NCBI GenBank assembly: GCA_964483465.1
Contig: CAZABG010000011.1
Location: forward strand, 1 to 41,223
DNA: 41,223 nucleotides
Direction: 5' to 3'
Source: CAZABG01 sp964483465
GTDB taxonomy: Bacteria; Chlamydiota; Chlamydiia; Chlamydiales; Parachlamydiaceae
Within the stretch, counting starts at the first letter, position 1; every line of letters begins with the position of its first letter. The notes below the pieces were generated by a model. It was not told where the DNA came from and searched no databases. It was given only the letters and a program-made list of their open reading frames with translations. Below are positions 32,875-41,112 of the stretch, in pieces. A program made the translations under genes and the position numbers.

Positions 32875-35188
32875 GATCATTTAGGCTGCAAGCCTTAGGC
32901 TCTTCCTGAGGTGCGTAGGTAGCCATAGGCACATCCACCGTAAACTTAATCGCCTCTGATGCGGCCTTGGTTCTGAGGTAATAAATCCCCGTTTTAAGAC
33001 CTTGTTTCCAGGCATAAAAATGCATGGATGAGAGCTTCGAAAAGGTTGGGCTTTCCACAAATAAGTTAAGCGACTGCGTTTGGCAGATATAGGGGCCTCT
33101 ATCTGCTGCAAGGTCGATCAGCGCTTTTTGCTTCAATTCCCATACGGTTCTGTAAAGCAGCTTTACATGATCAGGAATGCCGGCAATCCCCTGGATCGAG
33201 CCGTTCGCCGCGAGTATCTGGTTCTTAACGGAATCATTCCAAAGGTTTAGCTCAATCAGCGTCTTTAATAAGAGCTTATTAACAACGATGAACTCACCCG
33301 ATAACACACGTCTTGTATAAAGGTTTGTTGTGTAGGGTTCAAAGCACTCGTTATAACCCAAAATTTGCGACGTTGACGCCGTAGGCATTAAAGCGATAAG
33401 GAGCGAATTCCTTAATCCCTTTTGGATGATGCGCTTTTTTAAGCTGTCAAAATCCCATCTATTAGACGGCTTTACATTCCAAAGATCGAATTGCAGCTGC
33501 CCTTTAGAAGCGGGCGATCCTTTGAATGTTTCATACGCGCCTTCTTCTTCGGCAAGTTCGCAAGAAGCGGTCAAAGCGCCGAAATAAATGGTCTCAAAGA
33601 TATCTTTATTCAGCTTTCTTGCCTCTTCACTATCGAACGGCATTTTGAGCATAAGGAAGGCATCCGCAAGGCCTTGTACGCCGATACCGACGGGACGGTG
33701 CTTTTTGTTAGATACTTCCGCTTCTTTTACAGGATAGTAATTTGCGTCAATCACTCGGTTTAAGTTGCGGGTAATGACTCTTGTGACCTCATAAAGTCTT
33801 TTAAAGTCGAAAACGCCGTTTTGAATGTAGCGAGGAAGTGCGATCGATGCCAAGTTGCACACCGCGATTTCGTCTTTCGAGGTATACTCGATGATTTCGG
33901 CGCAGAGGTTGCTTGATTTAATCGTTCCTAAGTTTTGCTGATTCGATTTGCCGTTGCAGGCATCTTTATAAAGAAGGTACGGGTTGCCCGTTTCGATTTG
34001 CGACTCGAGAATACGGTTCCACAAATCTTGCGCCTTCATGGTTTTGCGCGCTTTTCCTTCTTTTTCGTAGCGGTGGTAGAGATCTTCAAACTCTTTACCC
34101 CAAACATCGGCAAGGCCTGGCGCCTCGCTTGGACAGAAGAGAGACCATTCGCCGTTTTCTTCAACACGCTTCATGAAAAGGTCCGGAATCCAAAGAGCGG
34201 TAAATAAGTCGCGCGCTCTCATTTCTTCTTTACCATGGTTTTTGCGAAGGTCGAGGAATGATGTGATATCGGCATGCCACGGCTCAAGATAGATCGCAAA
34301 TGAGCCTTTTCTTTTTCCGCCGCCTTGGTCGATATAACGAGCGGTGTCGTTAAAGACGCGCAGCATAGGAAGAATGCCGTTTGATGTACCGCCGGTTCCT
34401 CTAATATAGGAGCCGGTTGCGCGTACGTTGTGAATCGATAAGCCAATACCGCCTGCCGATTGCGAGATTTTCGCGCATTGTTTCAACGTATCGAAAATGC
34501 CGTCGATCGAGTCATCCTGGATTTGGAGGAGGAAGCAGGAAGACATCTGAGGATTTGGCGTTCCCGAATTGAACAAGGTAGGCGTCGCGTGGGTGAACCA
34601 CTTTTCGCTCATCAAGTTGTAGGTTTCAATCACTCGGTCGATATCGCCTTTATGGATGCCAAGGCTTACGCGCATCAGCATGTGCTGCGGACGCTCTTTT
34701 GTCTTACCCTTCATTTTGAGAAGGTAAGAGCGCTCGAGCGTTTTAAATCCGAAATAGTCGTAGGCAAAATCGCGATCGTAGACGATTGCGTCATCAAGTC
34801 TTTCCGCATGTTTTTGAGCAAGCTCATAGACTTCTTTAGAAACGAGCGGAGCTGCCTTTCCTGTTTTAGGATCGGTATAATGATAAAGCTCTTCAACGGT
34901 TTTGCTAAAGGATTTGCTCGTATTCTTCTGCAGGTTTGAAATTGCGATTCTAGAAGCGAGTACGGCGTAATCAGGATGGCGCGTCGTTAAAGTAGCCGCG
35001 ATTTCCGCGGCTAAAATATCGAGTTCGCTCGTCGTGACTCCGTCAAAAAGTCCTTCAATTACCTTTTTTGCGACATGGATTGAATCCACGTGCATAGGGT
35101 CTAGCCCATAGCAAAGTTTTTGGATGCGGGCCGTAATTTTGTCGAACTGAACCTGTTGTTTGCGTCCATCTCGTTTGACGACTTGCAT
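32849..35188 (-). CDS. nrdA: Ribonucleoside-diphosphate reductase alpha, eukaryotic-type class Ia
   Basis: 779 residues. Reduces ribonucleoside diphosphates to deoxy forms. An N-terminal ATP-cone (MQVVKRDGRKQQVQFDKI start) precedes the barrel. Cys218 (PQMSSCFLL), Cys429 (NLCAEI) and Cys444 (AVCNLAS) fall at the same numbers as in human RRM1, and the C-terminal CLSCSG is the swinging redox pair. Long identical-looking stretches such as YNYFGFKTLERSYLLK-type, QCAKISQSAGGIG and SNQQNLGTIK resemble eukaryotic R1, not the ~1050-residue multi-cone NrdA of C. trachomatis. It sits 2 nt downstream of nrdB in one operon. Horizontal acquisition is inferred. Confidence 0.97.
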   Translation of the reverse strand: MQVVKRDGRKQQVQFDKITARIQKLCYGLDPMHVDSIHVAKKVIEGLFDGVTTSELDILAAEIAATLTTRHPDYAVLASRIAISNLQKNTSKSFSKTVEELYHYTDPKTGKAAPLVSKEVYELAQKHAERLDDAIVYDRDFAYDYFGFKTLERSYLLKMKGKTKERPQHMLMRVSLGIHKGDIDRVIETYNLMSEKWFTHATPTLFNSGTPNPQMSSCFLLQIQDDSIDGIFDTLKQCAKISQSAGGIGLSIHNVRATGSYIRGTGGTSNGILPMLRVFNDTARYIDQGGGKRKGSFAIYLEPWHADITSFLDLRKNHGKEEMRARDLFTALWIPDLFMKRVEENGEWSLFCPSEAPGLADVWGKEFEDLYHRYEKEGKARKTMKAQDLWNRILESQIETGNPYLLYKDACNGKSNQQNLGTIKSSNLCAEIIEYTSKDEIAVCNLASIALPRYIQNGVFDFKRLYEVTRVITRNLNRVIDANYYPVKEAEVSNKKHRPVGIGVQGLADAFLMLKMPFDSEEARKLNKDIFETIYFGALTASCELAEEEGAYETFKGSPASKGQLQFDLWNVKPSNRWDFDSLKKRIIQKGLRNSLLIALMPTASTSQILGYNECFEPYTTNLYTRRVLSGEFIVVNKLLLKTLIELNLWNDSVKNQILAANGSIQGIAGIPDHVKLLYRTVWELKQKALIDLAADRGPYICQTQSLNLFVESPTFSKLSSMHFYAWKQGLKTGIYYLRTKAASEAIKFTVDVPMATYAPQEEPKACSLNDPSCLSCSG

Positions 35189-35190
35189 GA

Positions 35191-36150
35191 TTAAAACTCC
35201 TCATTAAGGGCAAATGCCGGTTTTTCGGACATGACGTGAGCTTTTTTGTATTCAGCGACTCGTTTCTCGAAGAAATTGGTTTTACCCTGCAGTGAAATAA
35301 GTTCCATAAAGTCGAATGGGTTCGTGACGTTGTATTCTTTTTTAAGTCCAAGCTGACCCAGAAGTCTATCGGCTACGAACTGAATATATTGGCACATAAG
35401 GTCTGCGTTCATGCCGATTAAGCGGACAGGAAGCGCGTCGCGGACAAATTCTTGCTCGATTGCTACAGCTGAAAGAATGATGTCCCTAACCGTTTTCTCA
35501 GGAAGTTTATCAACGAGATTGCGATAAATTTCGCAGGCGAAATCGCAGTGCAGCCCTTCATCTCTTGAAATGAGCTCGTTTGCAAAGCTTAGTCCCGGCA
35601 TAAGGCCTCGTTTCTTGAGCCAGAAAATAGAGCAGAAACTTCCAGAAAAGAAAATCCCTTCGACTGCCGCGAATGCGACGAGGCATTCTTTAAAAGTGCC
35701 TTTAGATATATACTTAAGAGCCCATTCCGCTTTCTTTTTAACGCATGGAATCGTGTCAATCGCGTGAAAGAGGCTATCCTTTTCCTGTGGATCGTGGATG
35801 TAGCTATCGATAAGAAGGGAATAGGTTTCCGAGTGGATGTTCTCCATCATAATCTGAAAGCCGTAAAAGCAGCGTGCTTCCGGATATTGAACCGCGTTGA
35901 TGAAGTTTACTGCGAGGTTTTCGTTAACAATGCCGTCGCTTGCCGCAAAAAAGGCGAGAACGTGCTTAACGAAATGCTTTTCGTCGGAATTAAGTTTATG
36001 TTCCCAATCGTACAGATCTTGACCCAGGTCAATTTCTTCCGCGGTCCAAAAACTCGCTTCTGCTTTTTTATACATTTCCCAAAGGGACATATGCTTGATG
36101 GGAAACAAAACAAAACGGTCCCTATTTTCTTTCAAGATGGGCTCTTCCAT
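35191..36150 (-). CDS. nrdB: Ribonucleoside-diphosphate reductase beta with Tyr radical site
   Basis: 319 residues. Makes the radical used by NrdA. Metal ligands read Asp72 (AASDGIVNEN), Glu103 and His106 (MENIHSETY), Glu164 (AAVEGIFF), Glu198 and His201 (SRDEGLHCDF). The radical residue is Tyr110, in contrast to the Phe (class Ic) of C. trachomatis R2. The flanks (GFQIMMENIHSE, PCVKKKAEWALKYI, WLKKRGLMPGLSFANELISRDE in parts) follow eukaryotic R2 closely. The C-terminus FALNEEF is the R1-binding tail, like the Phe-ending tails of eukaryotic R2. GGAGGA lies 4 nt before the ATG. First gene of the nrdB-nrdA operon. Confidence 0.97.
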   Translation of the reverse strand: MEEPILKENRDRFVLFPIKHMSLWEMYKKAEASFWTAEEIDLGQDLYDWEHKLNSDEKHFVKHVLAFFAASDGIVNENLAVNFINAVQYPEARCFYGFQIMMENIHSETYSLLIDSYIHDPQEKDSLFHAIDTIPCVKKKAEWALKYISKGTFKECLVAFAAVEGIFFSGSFCSIFWLKKRGLMPGLSFANELISRDEGLHCDFACEIYRNLVDKLPEKTVRDIILSAVAIEQEFVRDALPVRLIGMNADLMCQYIQFVADRLLGQLGLKKEYNVTNPFDFMELISLQGKTNFFEKRVAEYKKAHVMSEKPAFALNEEF

Positions 36151-36203
36151 CGGTCCTCCAGATCAATTTTTACTGAATTTACACTCGGTCAATACTAGGC
36201 GCA

Positions 36204-36240
36204 AGTATACTACCCGTAGTAGCGCGAACACAACGGGTTG
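36204..36240 (-). promoter_or_regulatory. nrdBA promoter with two palindromic operator-like boxes
   Basis: On the minus strand -35 TTGTGT (36228-36233), 18-bp spacer, -10 TATACT (36204-36209). Box 1 CTACCCGTAG (36210-36219) fills the spacer next to the -10. Box 2 CAACGGGTTG (36231-36240) overlaps the -35; read on the other strand it is CAACCCGTTG. Both are CWAC-CC-GTWG palindromes with centres 21 bp apart, two helical turns. Tandem helically phased boxes over an nrd promoter are the usual NrdR layout, although the bases differ from the common NrdR consensus. Confidence 0.6.
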
Positions 36241-36377
36241 TAGCAAATTTTCCAAATCATGGGAATTAAATTCAATTCATTCGACTAAATTTTCGCTTAG
36301 TGGGAATTGCAAAATTGCTTTGTCCCCTAAAAAAACGATGATTTTGGGGTCGCTTTTGCAGGGCGAATGCATTTTGC

Positions 36378-36387
36378 NNNNNNNNNN
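36378..36387. other. Assembly gap (10 N)
   Basis: Ten Ns between the nrdB promoter region and the 36430 gene. True length unknown. The stretch from 36241 to 36429 around it has no gene that I can support. Confidence 0.99.
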
Positions 36388-36429
36388 CCTCTATAAAATA
36401 AATGTTTAAAGCTTTAATTTGAGTCCTTT

Positions 36430-38259
36430 ATGGATGATTTGGCCGAAACGTACAGAGAAGTATACGATGTCGTGATACCTGATGTCGACTATTATTTGCG
36501 CCAAATCGACTGCCGCGACGGCTGCCCTGTTAATACCGATCCGCGCGGATACATGATTCAACTTCACGCAGGAAATCTGCTTGAAGGCTATAAAATCGCG
36601 CGCGGGCCTAACCCTTTTGCTTCCATTTGCGGAATGATATGCGGCGCTCCTTGCGAGCTTACGTGCAGAAGAGACAGAGTCGATAAAACCCTCACCATAC
36701 GAGCTCAGAAGCGATTTTTAGACGAATGGTGGGGCCTTGATAAAGAAGCTCATATCAAATCGCTTCAATTTAGTTATGCCCGAGGCTCTGTAAATCCTGA
36801 ACCGAACGGCTTAAAAGTCGCGTGCATAGGCGCCGGCGTCGCATCATTATCATGCGCACATGATTTGCTTAGGTTAGGATATGAAGTTGATGTTTTTGAA
36901 ATGATGCCTAAAGTGGGCGGCATGCTCTATTACGGAGTGCCCCCTTACCGATTAAAAAAGGATGTCGTCGTAAACGAGTGCGGAGCGATCGAATATTTAG
37001 GCGCCAAAATATTTTTTAACAAAAAGATCGGACGCGATATTTCTCTTACTGAACTGCAGCAAAAATATGACGCGGTATTTATTGGGGTCGGCCTTTGGAA
37101 GTCCCGTGATTTACCCATACCGGGAGCCGATAAGCCGGATATAATCAGAGGGATTGAGTATCTTCGCCTTAGGTGCGACGGCAAGGAATGGAAGATTGGT
37201 GAAAATGTCGTGGTCATCGGAGGCGGAAACGTTGCCTTTGACGTAGCTCGATCATCTGTTAGAAATGGGGCGAAAAAGGTGACGATGGTGTGCCTTGAAT
37301 CCCGCGATGAACAAACGGCCGATGAATTTGAAATAGAAGATGGCCTTGAAGAGGGCATTACTATAATTAATCGAGTGGGCCCAAAAGAAGTTGTTCGCGA
37401 TGAAAAAGGGAATGTCTCAGGCCTTAAGGTTCAAAAAATCGCTTCTTTATTTGATGCGCAAAATCGCTTTCAGCCAAAATTTATCCCGGATTCAGATTAT
37501 ATTATTCCATGCGATACGATCGCTCTCGCAATCGGGCAAGCCATGGATATGTCCTTATTTGACGGATGGGATAAGACAAAAGAACTTGTCATTGACCGCG
37601 GTGTAATTAAAGCGGAACGCGGAACCGGAAGAACTTCAGTTAAAGGGATTTACGCGGGCGGCGACGCGGCATTTGGAGCGGCCCTTTTTATAACGGCTAT
37701 TCGTCATGGCCAAGATTCGGCGCGAGCGATCGACCGTGATCTACGTGGAACAAATCCGTATCAAGAAATTTCGACCGAATGGACAGAACTTACGCCCATG
37801 AGAAATATGGATTATATCAAAACCAAGTATGCGCTGCCGACGATGCAGCCGGCTGACATTAGAATCCATAATCAGAATCTGGTCGAAAATAATTATACGT
37901 ATGAAGCCGCGTCTGAGCAGGCTTCGCGTTGTTTACAATGCCATGTGAACCCTGTTTTTGATGGAACGCTTTGCATTAAATGCAACGGATGCGTGGATGT
38001 TTGTCCGACGAACTGCTTAAAACAGGTGCCTATTTCAAAGCTTGCGCTCGATTCAGGCGACGGGAGATTAAGGGCCGCAGTCGATAATTTCTACGGCGTC
38101 GATTCGGCAAACATGAGCGATGAAGAATTGGCTCTTATGGGAACCGCTATGATGAAAGATGAAGATCTCTGCATTCGCTGCGGTTTTTGCGCGCAAAAGT
38201 GTCCTACTCAAGCCGTTACGATGGATGCGATGAACTATACTATTAGGTGGGTAGGATGA
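36430..38259 (+). CDS. GltD-like FAD/NAD(P) oxidoreductase with N- and C-terminal Fe-S domains
   Basis: 609 residues. N-terminal Fer4_20-type domain with Cys at 28, 32, 67, 71, 75, 79 (DCRDGCP, CGMICGAPCELTC). FAD site VACIGAGVASLSCA, with Ser where a third Gly is usual; NAD(P) site VVVIGGGNVAFDVA; second FAD signature GIYAGGDAAFGAAL. The C-terminal ~100 residues add a two-cluster ferredoxin (CIKCNGCVDVCPTNC and CIRCGFCAQKCPTQA). It resembles the glutamate-synthase small-subunit superfamily, but no large gltB subunit is seen. It likely shuttles electrons between NAD(P)H and an iron-sulfur or quinone partner. The stop overlaps ccoS (ATGA), tying it to respiratory genes. The physiological acceptor is unknown. 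Confidence 0.85.
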   Translation: MDDLAETYREVYDVVIPDVDYYLRQIDCRDGCPVNTDPRGYMIQLHAGNLLEGYKIARGPNPFASICGMICGAPCELTCRRDRVDKTLTIRAQKRFLDEWWGLDKEAHIKSLQFSYARGSVNPEPNGLKVACIGAGVASLSCAHDLLRLGYEVDVFEMMPKVGGMLYYGVPPYRLKKDVVVNECGAIEYLGAKIFFNKKIGRDISLTELQQKYDAVFIGVGLWKSRDLPIPGADKPDIIRGIEYLRLRCDGKEWKIGENVVVIGGGNVAFDVARSSVRNGAKKVTMVCLESRDEQTADEFEIEDGLEEGITIINRVGPKEVVRDEKGNVSGLKVQKIASLFDAQNRFQPKFIPDSDYIIPCDTIALAIGQAMDMSLFDGWDKTKELVIDRGVIKAERGTGRTSVKGIYAGGDAAFGAALFITAIRHGQDSARAIDRDLRGTNPYQEISTEWTELTPMRNMDYIKTKYALPTMQPADIRIHNQNLVENNYTYEAASEQASRCLQCHVNPVFDGTLCIKCNGCVDVCPTNCLKQVPISKLALDSGDGRLRAAVDNFYGVDSANMSDEELALMGTAMMKDEDLCIRCGFCAQKCPTQAVTMDAMNYTIRWVG

Positions 38260-38390
38260 TCGCGTATCTTGCGTCAAGTGTTGCGCTTGGTATAATCGGC
38301 CTTATTCTCTTTTTCTATTTTTGGAGAAAGGGACAATTCGATCATATTGAAGAGGCGAAGTATCAAATGTTTAGAGAAGATGAGAAGTAA
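38256..38390 (+). CDS. ccoS: CcoS-like cbb3 oxidase assembly protein
   Basis: 44 residues: an N-terminal membrane helix (LASSVALGIIGLILFFYFW) and then RKGQFDHIEEAKYQMFREDE, the CcoS pattern W-x-x-x-x-GQFDD-x-E...D. In other bacteria CcoS is needed for cofactor insertion into cytochrome cbb3 oxidase. It overlaps the oxidoreductase by ATGA and precedes the Rieske gene by 5 nt. No ccoN/O/P gene is in the window. A short but convincing gene. Confidence 0.75.
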   Translation: MIAYLASSVALGIIGLILFFYFWRKGQFDHIEEAKYQMFREDEK

Positions 38391-38395
38391 TAATT

Positions 38396-38902
38396 ATGCC
38401 GAAATATCGTAATTCGATTCATAACGATGCAGATGAAGTTGATCCTGCGATTACAAGACGATCCTTTTTAGCGATGCTTGGCGTCGGAGCTTGCCTCCTT
38501 GGCGTGACTCAATGCACGGGCGCCTCATTTTTAGGGTTTTTGTATCCGAACGCGATGAAGGTTCCTCCAAGTGTTTTTAGTATCGGACGCCCCGAAGATG
38601 TTTTAGCGCGTGAAGGGAAAATTTTTAATCCTAAGCAAAAAGTATTTGTCGAAACATCGGGCGGAAAAGTGCGTGTTCAGACGGCGGTTTGCACCCATCT
38701 AGGATGTACTGTAAATGCGGTCGATACTGGGTATTCATGTCCCTGCCATGGCTCTACCTATGATAGGAACGGCTTAAATACCGGAGGTCCAGCCCCTTCT
38801 CCATTAGTCTTTTTTGCCATCTACAAGGGTGCTTCAGGTGAATTAATGGTGGATAAATCAAAGCCCCTGCATCCGGAAGAATCCTGGTTTTCCCCGGTTT
38901 GA
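38396..38902 (+). CDS. Tat-exported Rieske iron-sulfur protein
   Basis: 168 residues. The N-terminus has a twin-arginine signal/anchor (TRRSFLAMLGVGACLLGV, ~20-37). The Rieske [2Fe-2S] motifs CTHLGC and CPCHGS are complete, with the typical Pro-loop GPAPSPL downstream. Such proteins pass electrons from quinol to a cytochrome in bc1/b6f or alternative complexes. No cytochrome b gene is adjacent, so the full complex is either elsewhere or of unusual composition. Folded export fits the tatA-tatC pair at 16594-17621. No Shine-Dalgarno is visible; translation may be coupled to ccoS. Confidence 0.92.
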   Translation: MPKYRNSIHNDADEVDPAITRRSFLAMLGVGACLLGVTQCTGASFLGFLYPNAMKVPPSVFSIGRPEDVLAREGKIFNPKQKVFVETSGGKVRVQTAVCTHLGCTVNAVDTGYSCPCHGSTYDRNGLNTGGPAPSPLVFFAIYKGASGELMVDKSKPLHPEESWFSPV

Positions 38903-38953
38903 TAAAATTAAAATTATAATCTTTACAAATTAAGTCTTAACCATTTAGGATGC

Positions 38954-38971
38954 CCTCTTGGTTTTAAGAGG
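38954..38971 (+). promoter_or_regulatory. Hairpin covering the ribosome-binding site of the 38977 gene
   Basis: CCTCTT (38954-38959) pairs perfectly with AAGAGG (38966-38971), loop GGTTTT. The right arm is the AGAGG Shine-Dalgarno, 5 nt before ATG 38977. It could restrict translation at low temperature or until a factor binds; unproven. Confidence 0.4.
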
Positions 38972-38976
38972 TGCAT

Positions 38977-39264
38977 ATGAAAAATCTGATTTTTGTTTTC
39001 CTTCTATTCTTTTTTGCCATTGAGGCAAATGTCGTAAAGTGCGATCCCCCCGAAAAACGCTCAACGATAAAAAATGAAAAGACGCGCGGCGGCGAACTTT
39101 ATGAACAGTACGCAACCGCCATGCACAACAAAAGAACACCCAAAGAAATGACCCCCGCTCAATGGAAGACAGTTCTTTTGCAAAAAAGAATTCGCATTCC
39201 CCTAACCGCTGAAGATCATCGCGACTTACTACAATTTTTCGACCTTAAGGAACAACCTTTATGA
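38977..39264 (+). CDS. Small exported protein, heme-less cytochrome c-like
   Basis: 95 residues from the ATG at 38977 (AGAGG 5 nt upstream); a GTG two codons earlier is unlikely. A signal peptide (MKNLIFVFLLFFFAIEANVVKC) is followed by GGELYEQYATAMHNKRTPKEMTPAQWKTVL (in pieces ELYEQYATAMH, PKEMTPAQWKTVL) and a final PLTAEDHRDLLQFF helix. The order matches the c-type cytochrome at 40672, where YEVFQAKCTTCH carries the heme; here the Cys positions are Ala and Met while His is kept. It looks like a cytochrome c fold that lost covalent heme binding. Coupled to the barrel gene by ATGA. Confidence 0.7.
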   Translation: MKNLIFVFLLFFFAIEANVVKCDPPEKRSTIKNEKTRGGELYEQYATAMHNKRTPKEMTPAQWKTVLLQKRIRIPLTAEDHRDLLQFFDLKEQPL

Positions 39265-40640
39265 GATCCTTCGTCCTATTTTTAGCCTCGATCGCCCTTG
39301 TGGCGGATGAGCCTGCATCGATACCTCTTGAAGAGATAGAAAAGCCTGTTGAAAAAACGGAAGCCTTGAAAGCAGACAAAAAAACGGAGCCAAAACCTGC
39401 TAAACCTAAACTAAAGGATAGCATCGAACATCCTCAAGCTATGCCTGGAAGAAACTGTTTAGAGTGCCCTAAAGGCGATGACGATATGACAAAAGGCGCG
39501 ATTGAGGATCTGCAAACGGAAGTTGCGACCCTTAAGGACGAACTGCAGTCATTAAAAGATGAGCTGCAAGCGGCAAATGATTCAATAGAAGCGATTCAGG
39601 AGGCTCCGAGCGAAGCCACAAATGCCATGAGCAACTTTCTTGCGACAGGTACGGCTTTTGCTTTTTACAGGCTTCCTACACACGGCAATGAAACTTTTGG
39701 AGTCGCAATTGATCCTGTATTTTTATGGCGTTATGGCGATAGGCTTCTTTTTGAATTAAAATTAGACTTAGCCTTGCAGCGCTGTTTCACCGATTTAACG
39801 GTTGTTTACGGTGTAATCGACTATGTTATTAATGATGACTGGATATTCCGAGCGGGAAAATTCAGTACCCCCTTAGGGCTTGTATGGGAAAAAATGACGA
39901 CAGGCTGGATCAATAAGCTGCCTAATTTACCGCTTCCATACGTGCCTCGTAACCATGTTCTTACACCCCCCGCCGAAGTAGGAATAAATATAAGAGGGGC
40001 AAAGCCAATCTGCTATCGCGATAATGGAGTGCCTGTTGTCATTTCCTACGATCTTTGGATCGGAAACGGTCCAGATGAAGATAACGGCGATATCAGGCTC
40101 GGCTGCAACTCGCTTGATAATAATCACGGGCCCGCTTTAGGGGGCAGGATTGGATTCAGACCCTATCCCTATCGAGAAATCGGCCTATCAGGCATGTGGG
40201 GACAATGGAATTCGAATAAGTATGCAGGCGTACATGTGAGCAAGAAATTGCTTTATTACAACGCGGGCGTTCTCGATTTAAACTGGCGAACGAAGGGCCG
40301 CGCGAAATGGATGGGCGAGCTTATCTATACGGGCCGAGACGCCATTAGAAATTATGCTCTTAACATTCCAAGGCATTTTATCCATGAATTTGGAGCGTGG
40401 ATTCAGTATAGCAGCTTTTTTATCTCTCCTATCTGCGATGATTTTTGGTCAAAGCTTGAAGGGGTTATACGCTATTCTGCCGTAAGGAGCGAACTCAGGC
40501 ATCAAAGCGGCTCCCAGCTATCACTTGGGTTAAACTATCACCTTTTTCCTACTTTAATTATGAAAATATCCTACGATTTTAATGCAGGAAGACGTGATAG
40601 ATATAATAAGTTCTGGTTTCAAACCGCTTATGCTTATTGA
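39261..40640 (+). CDS. Outer-membrane beta-barrel protein with N-terminal coiled coil
   Basis: 459 residues. Signal peptide (MRSFVLFLASIALVADE), a Lys/Glu/Pro-rich linker, CLECPKG (no heme His), then a coiled coil (IEDLQTEVATLKDELQSLKDEL in part, ~80-115) typical of periplasmic trimerising segments of porins. From ~125 on, amphipathic strands with aromatic girdles (LFELKLDLALQRCF, WIFRAGKFSTPLGLVWE, YNAGVLDLNWRTKG, LIMKISYDFNAG) end in FQTAYAY. FRAGKFSTPLG is a phrase common in OprP/DUF-type porin barrels. Its place among cytochrome and Rieske genes suggests a role in envelope electron transfer or metal/solute uptake; the substrate is unknown. Confidence 0.8.
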   Translation: MRSFVLFLASIALVADEPASIPLEEIEKPVEKTEALKADKKTEPKPAKPKLKDSIEHPQAMPGRNCLECPKGDDDMTKGAIEDLQTEVATLKDELQSLKDELQAANDSIEAIQEAPSEATNAMSNFLATGTAFAFYRLPTHGNETFGVAIDPVFLWRYGDRLLFELKLDLALQRCFTDLTVVYGVIDYVINDDWIFRAGKFSTPLGLVWEKMTTGWINKLPNLPLPYVPRNHVLTPPAEVGINIRGAKPICYRDNGVPVVISYDLWIGNGPDEDNGDIRLGCNSLDNNHGPALGGRIGFRPYPYREIGLSGMWGQWNSNKYAGVHVSKKLLYYNAGVLDLNWRTKGRAKWMGELIYTGRDAIRNYALNIPRHFIHEFGAWIQYSSFFISPICDDFWSKLEGVIRYSAVRSELRHQSGSQLSLGLNYHLFPTLIMKISYDFNAGRRDRYNKFWFQTAYAY

Positions 40641-40671
40641 TGTTTAATAGGCATGCCTTTATGAAAGACTT

Positions 40672-41112
40672 ATGATCTTTTTGTTATTATTTACTCTCTT
40701 CGCTCACAATCCTGTTAATTCTGAGATGGTTAGCGAAGAGTTTTTGTCGACATATCCGCAAGAGTTAATTGGAGCATTAAAATCTATTTCCGTTAAACGT
40801 TACCCTGAACCTTTGCAAGTAACTTACGAAGTCTTTCAAGCAAAATGTACTACGTGCCATGGTGCGGAAGATAGTTTACAAGCAAAACAAGTCCTTCCAA
40901 GCTATTGGGAAACAACGACACGTCGAATGCAGGCGATGAAGGATTCAAATATTTCTCCTGATGAAGCGGCCGCAATCGCAGAATTTTTAATTTACGACTC
41001 ATCTGTTAGACGCAAAAGCCTTCTTGATAAACAGCTAAAAGATTTGCCTCCGAATGAGCAAGCCCAGGAAAAGGCTAAATTAGACGCGATCCGGCAAAAA
41101 TATGGCGGTTGA
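40672..41112 (+). CDS. Exported mono-heme c-type cytochrome
   Basis: 146 residues. Signal-like N-terminus (MIFLLLFTLFAHNPVNS) then a single CTTCH heme motif (~60-64) in YEVFQAKCTTCHGAEDS. A Met that could be the second axial ligand lies in TTRRMQAMKDS, and the class I-like end is ISPDEAAAIAEFLIY. A charged C-terminal extension follows (LLDKQLKDLPPNEQAQEKAK). It would carry electrons in the periplasm between the Rieske-type complex and a terminal oxidase or another acceptor. Overlaps the next gene by 11 bp. Confidence 0.85.
   Translation: MIFLLLFTLFAHNPVNSEMVSEEFLSTYPQELIGALKSISVKRYPEPLQVTYEVFQAKCTTCHGAEDSLQAKQVLPSYWETTTRRMQAMKDSNISPDEAAAIAEFLIYDSSVRRKSLLDKQLKDLPPNEQAQEKAKLDAIRQKYGG

Noticed and set aside
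34460..34939. 159-codon open frame antisense to nrdA
   Set aside because: Lies wholly inside nrdA, which is certain; sequence is a mirror of nrdA codons without protein features.
39261..40640. CLECPKG in the barrel protein as a heme c site
   Set aside because: The His after the second Cys is missing (Pro instead).
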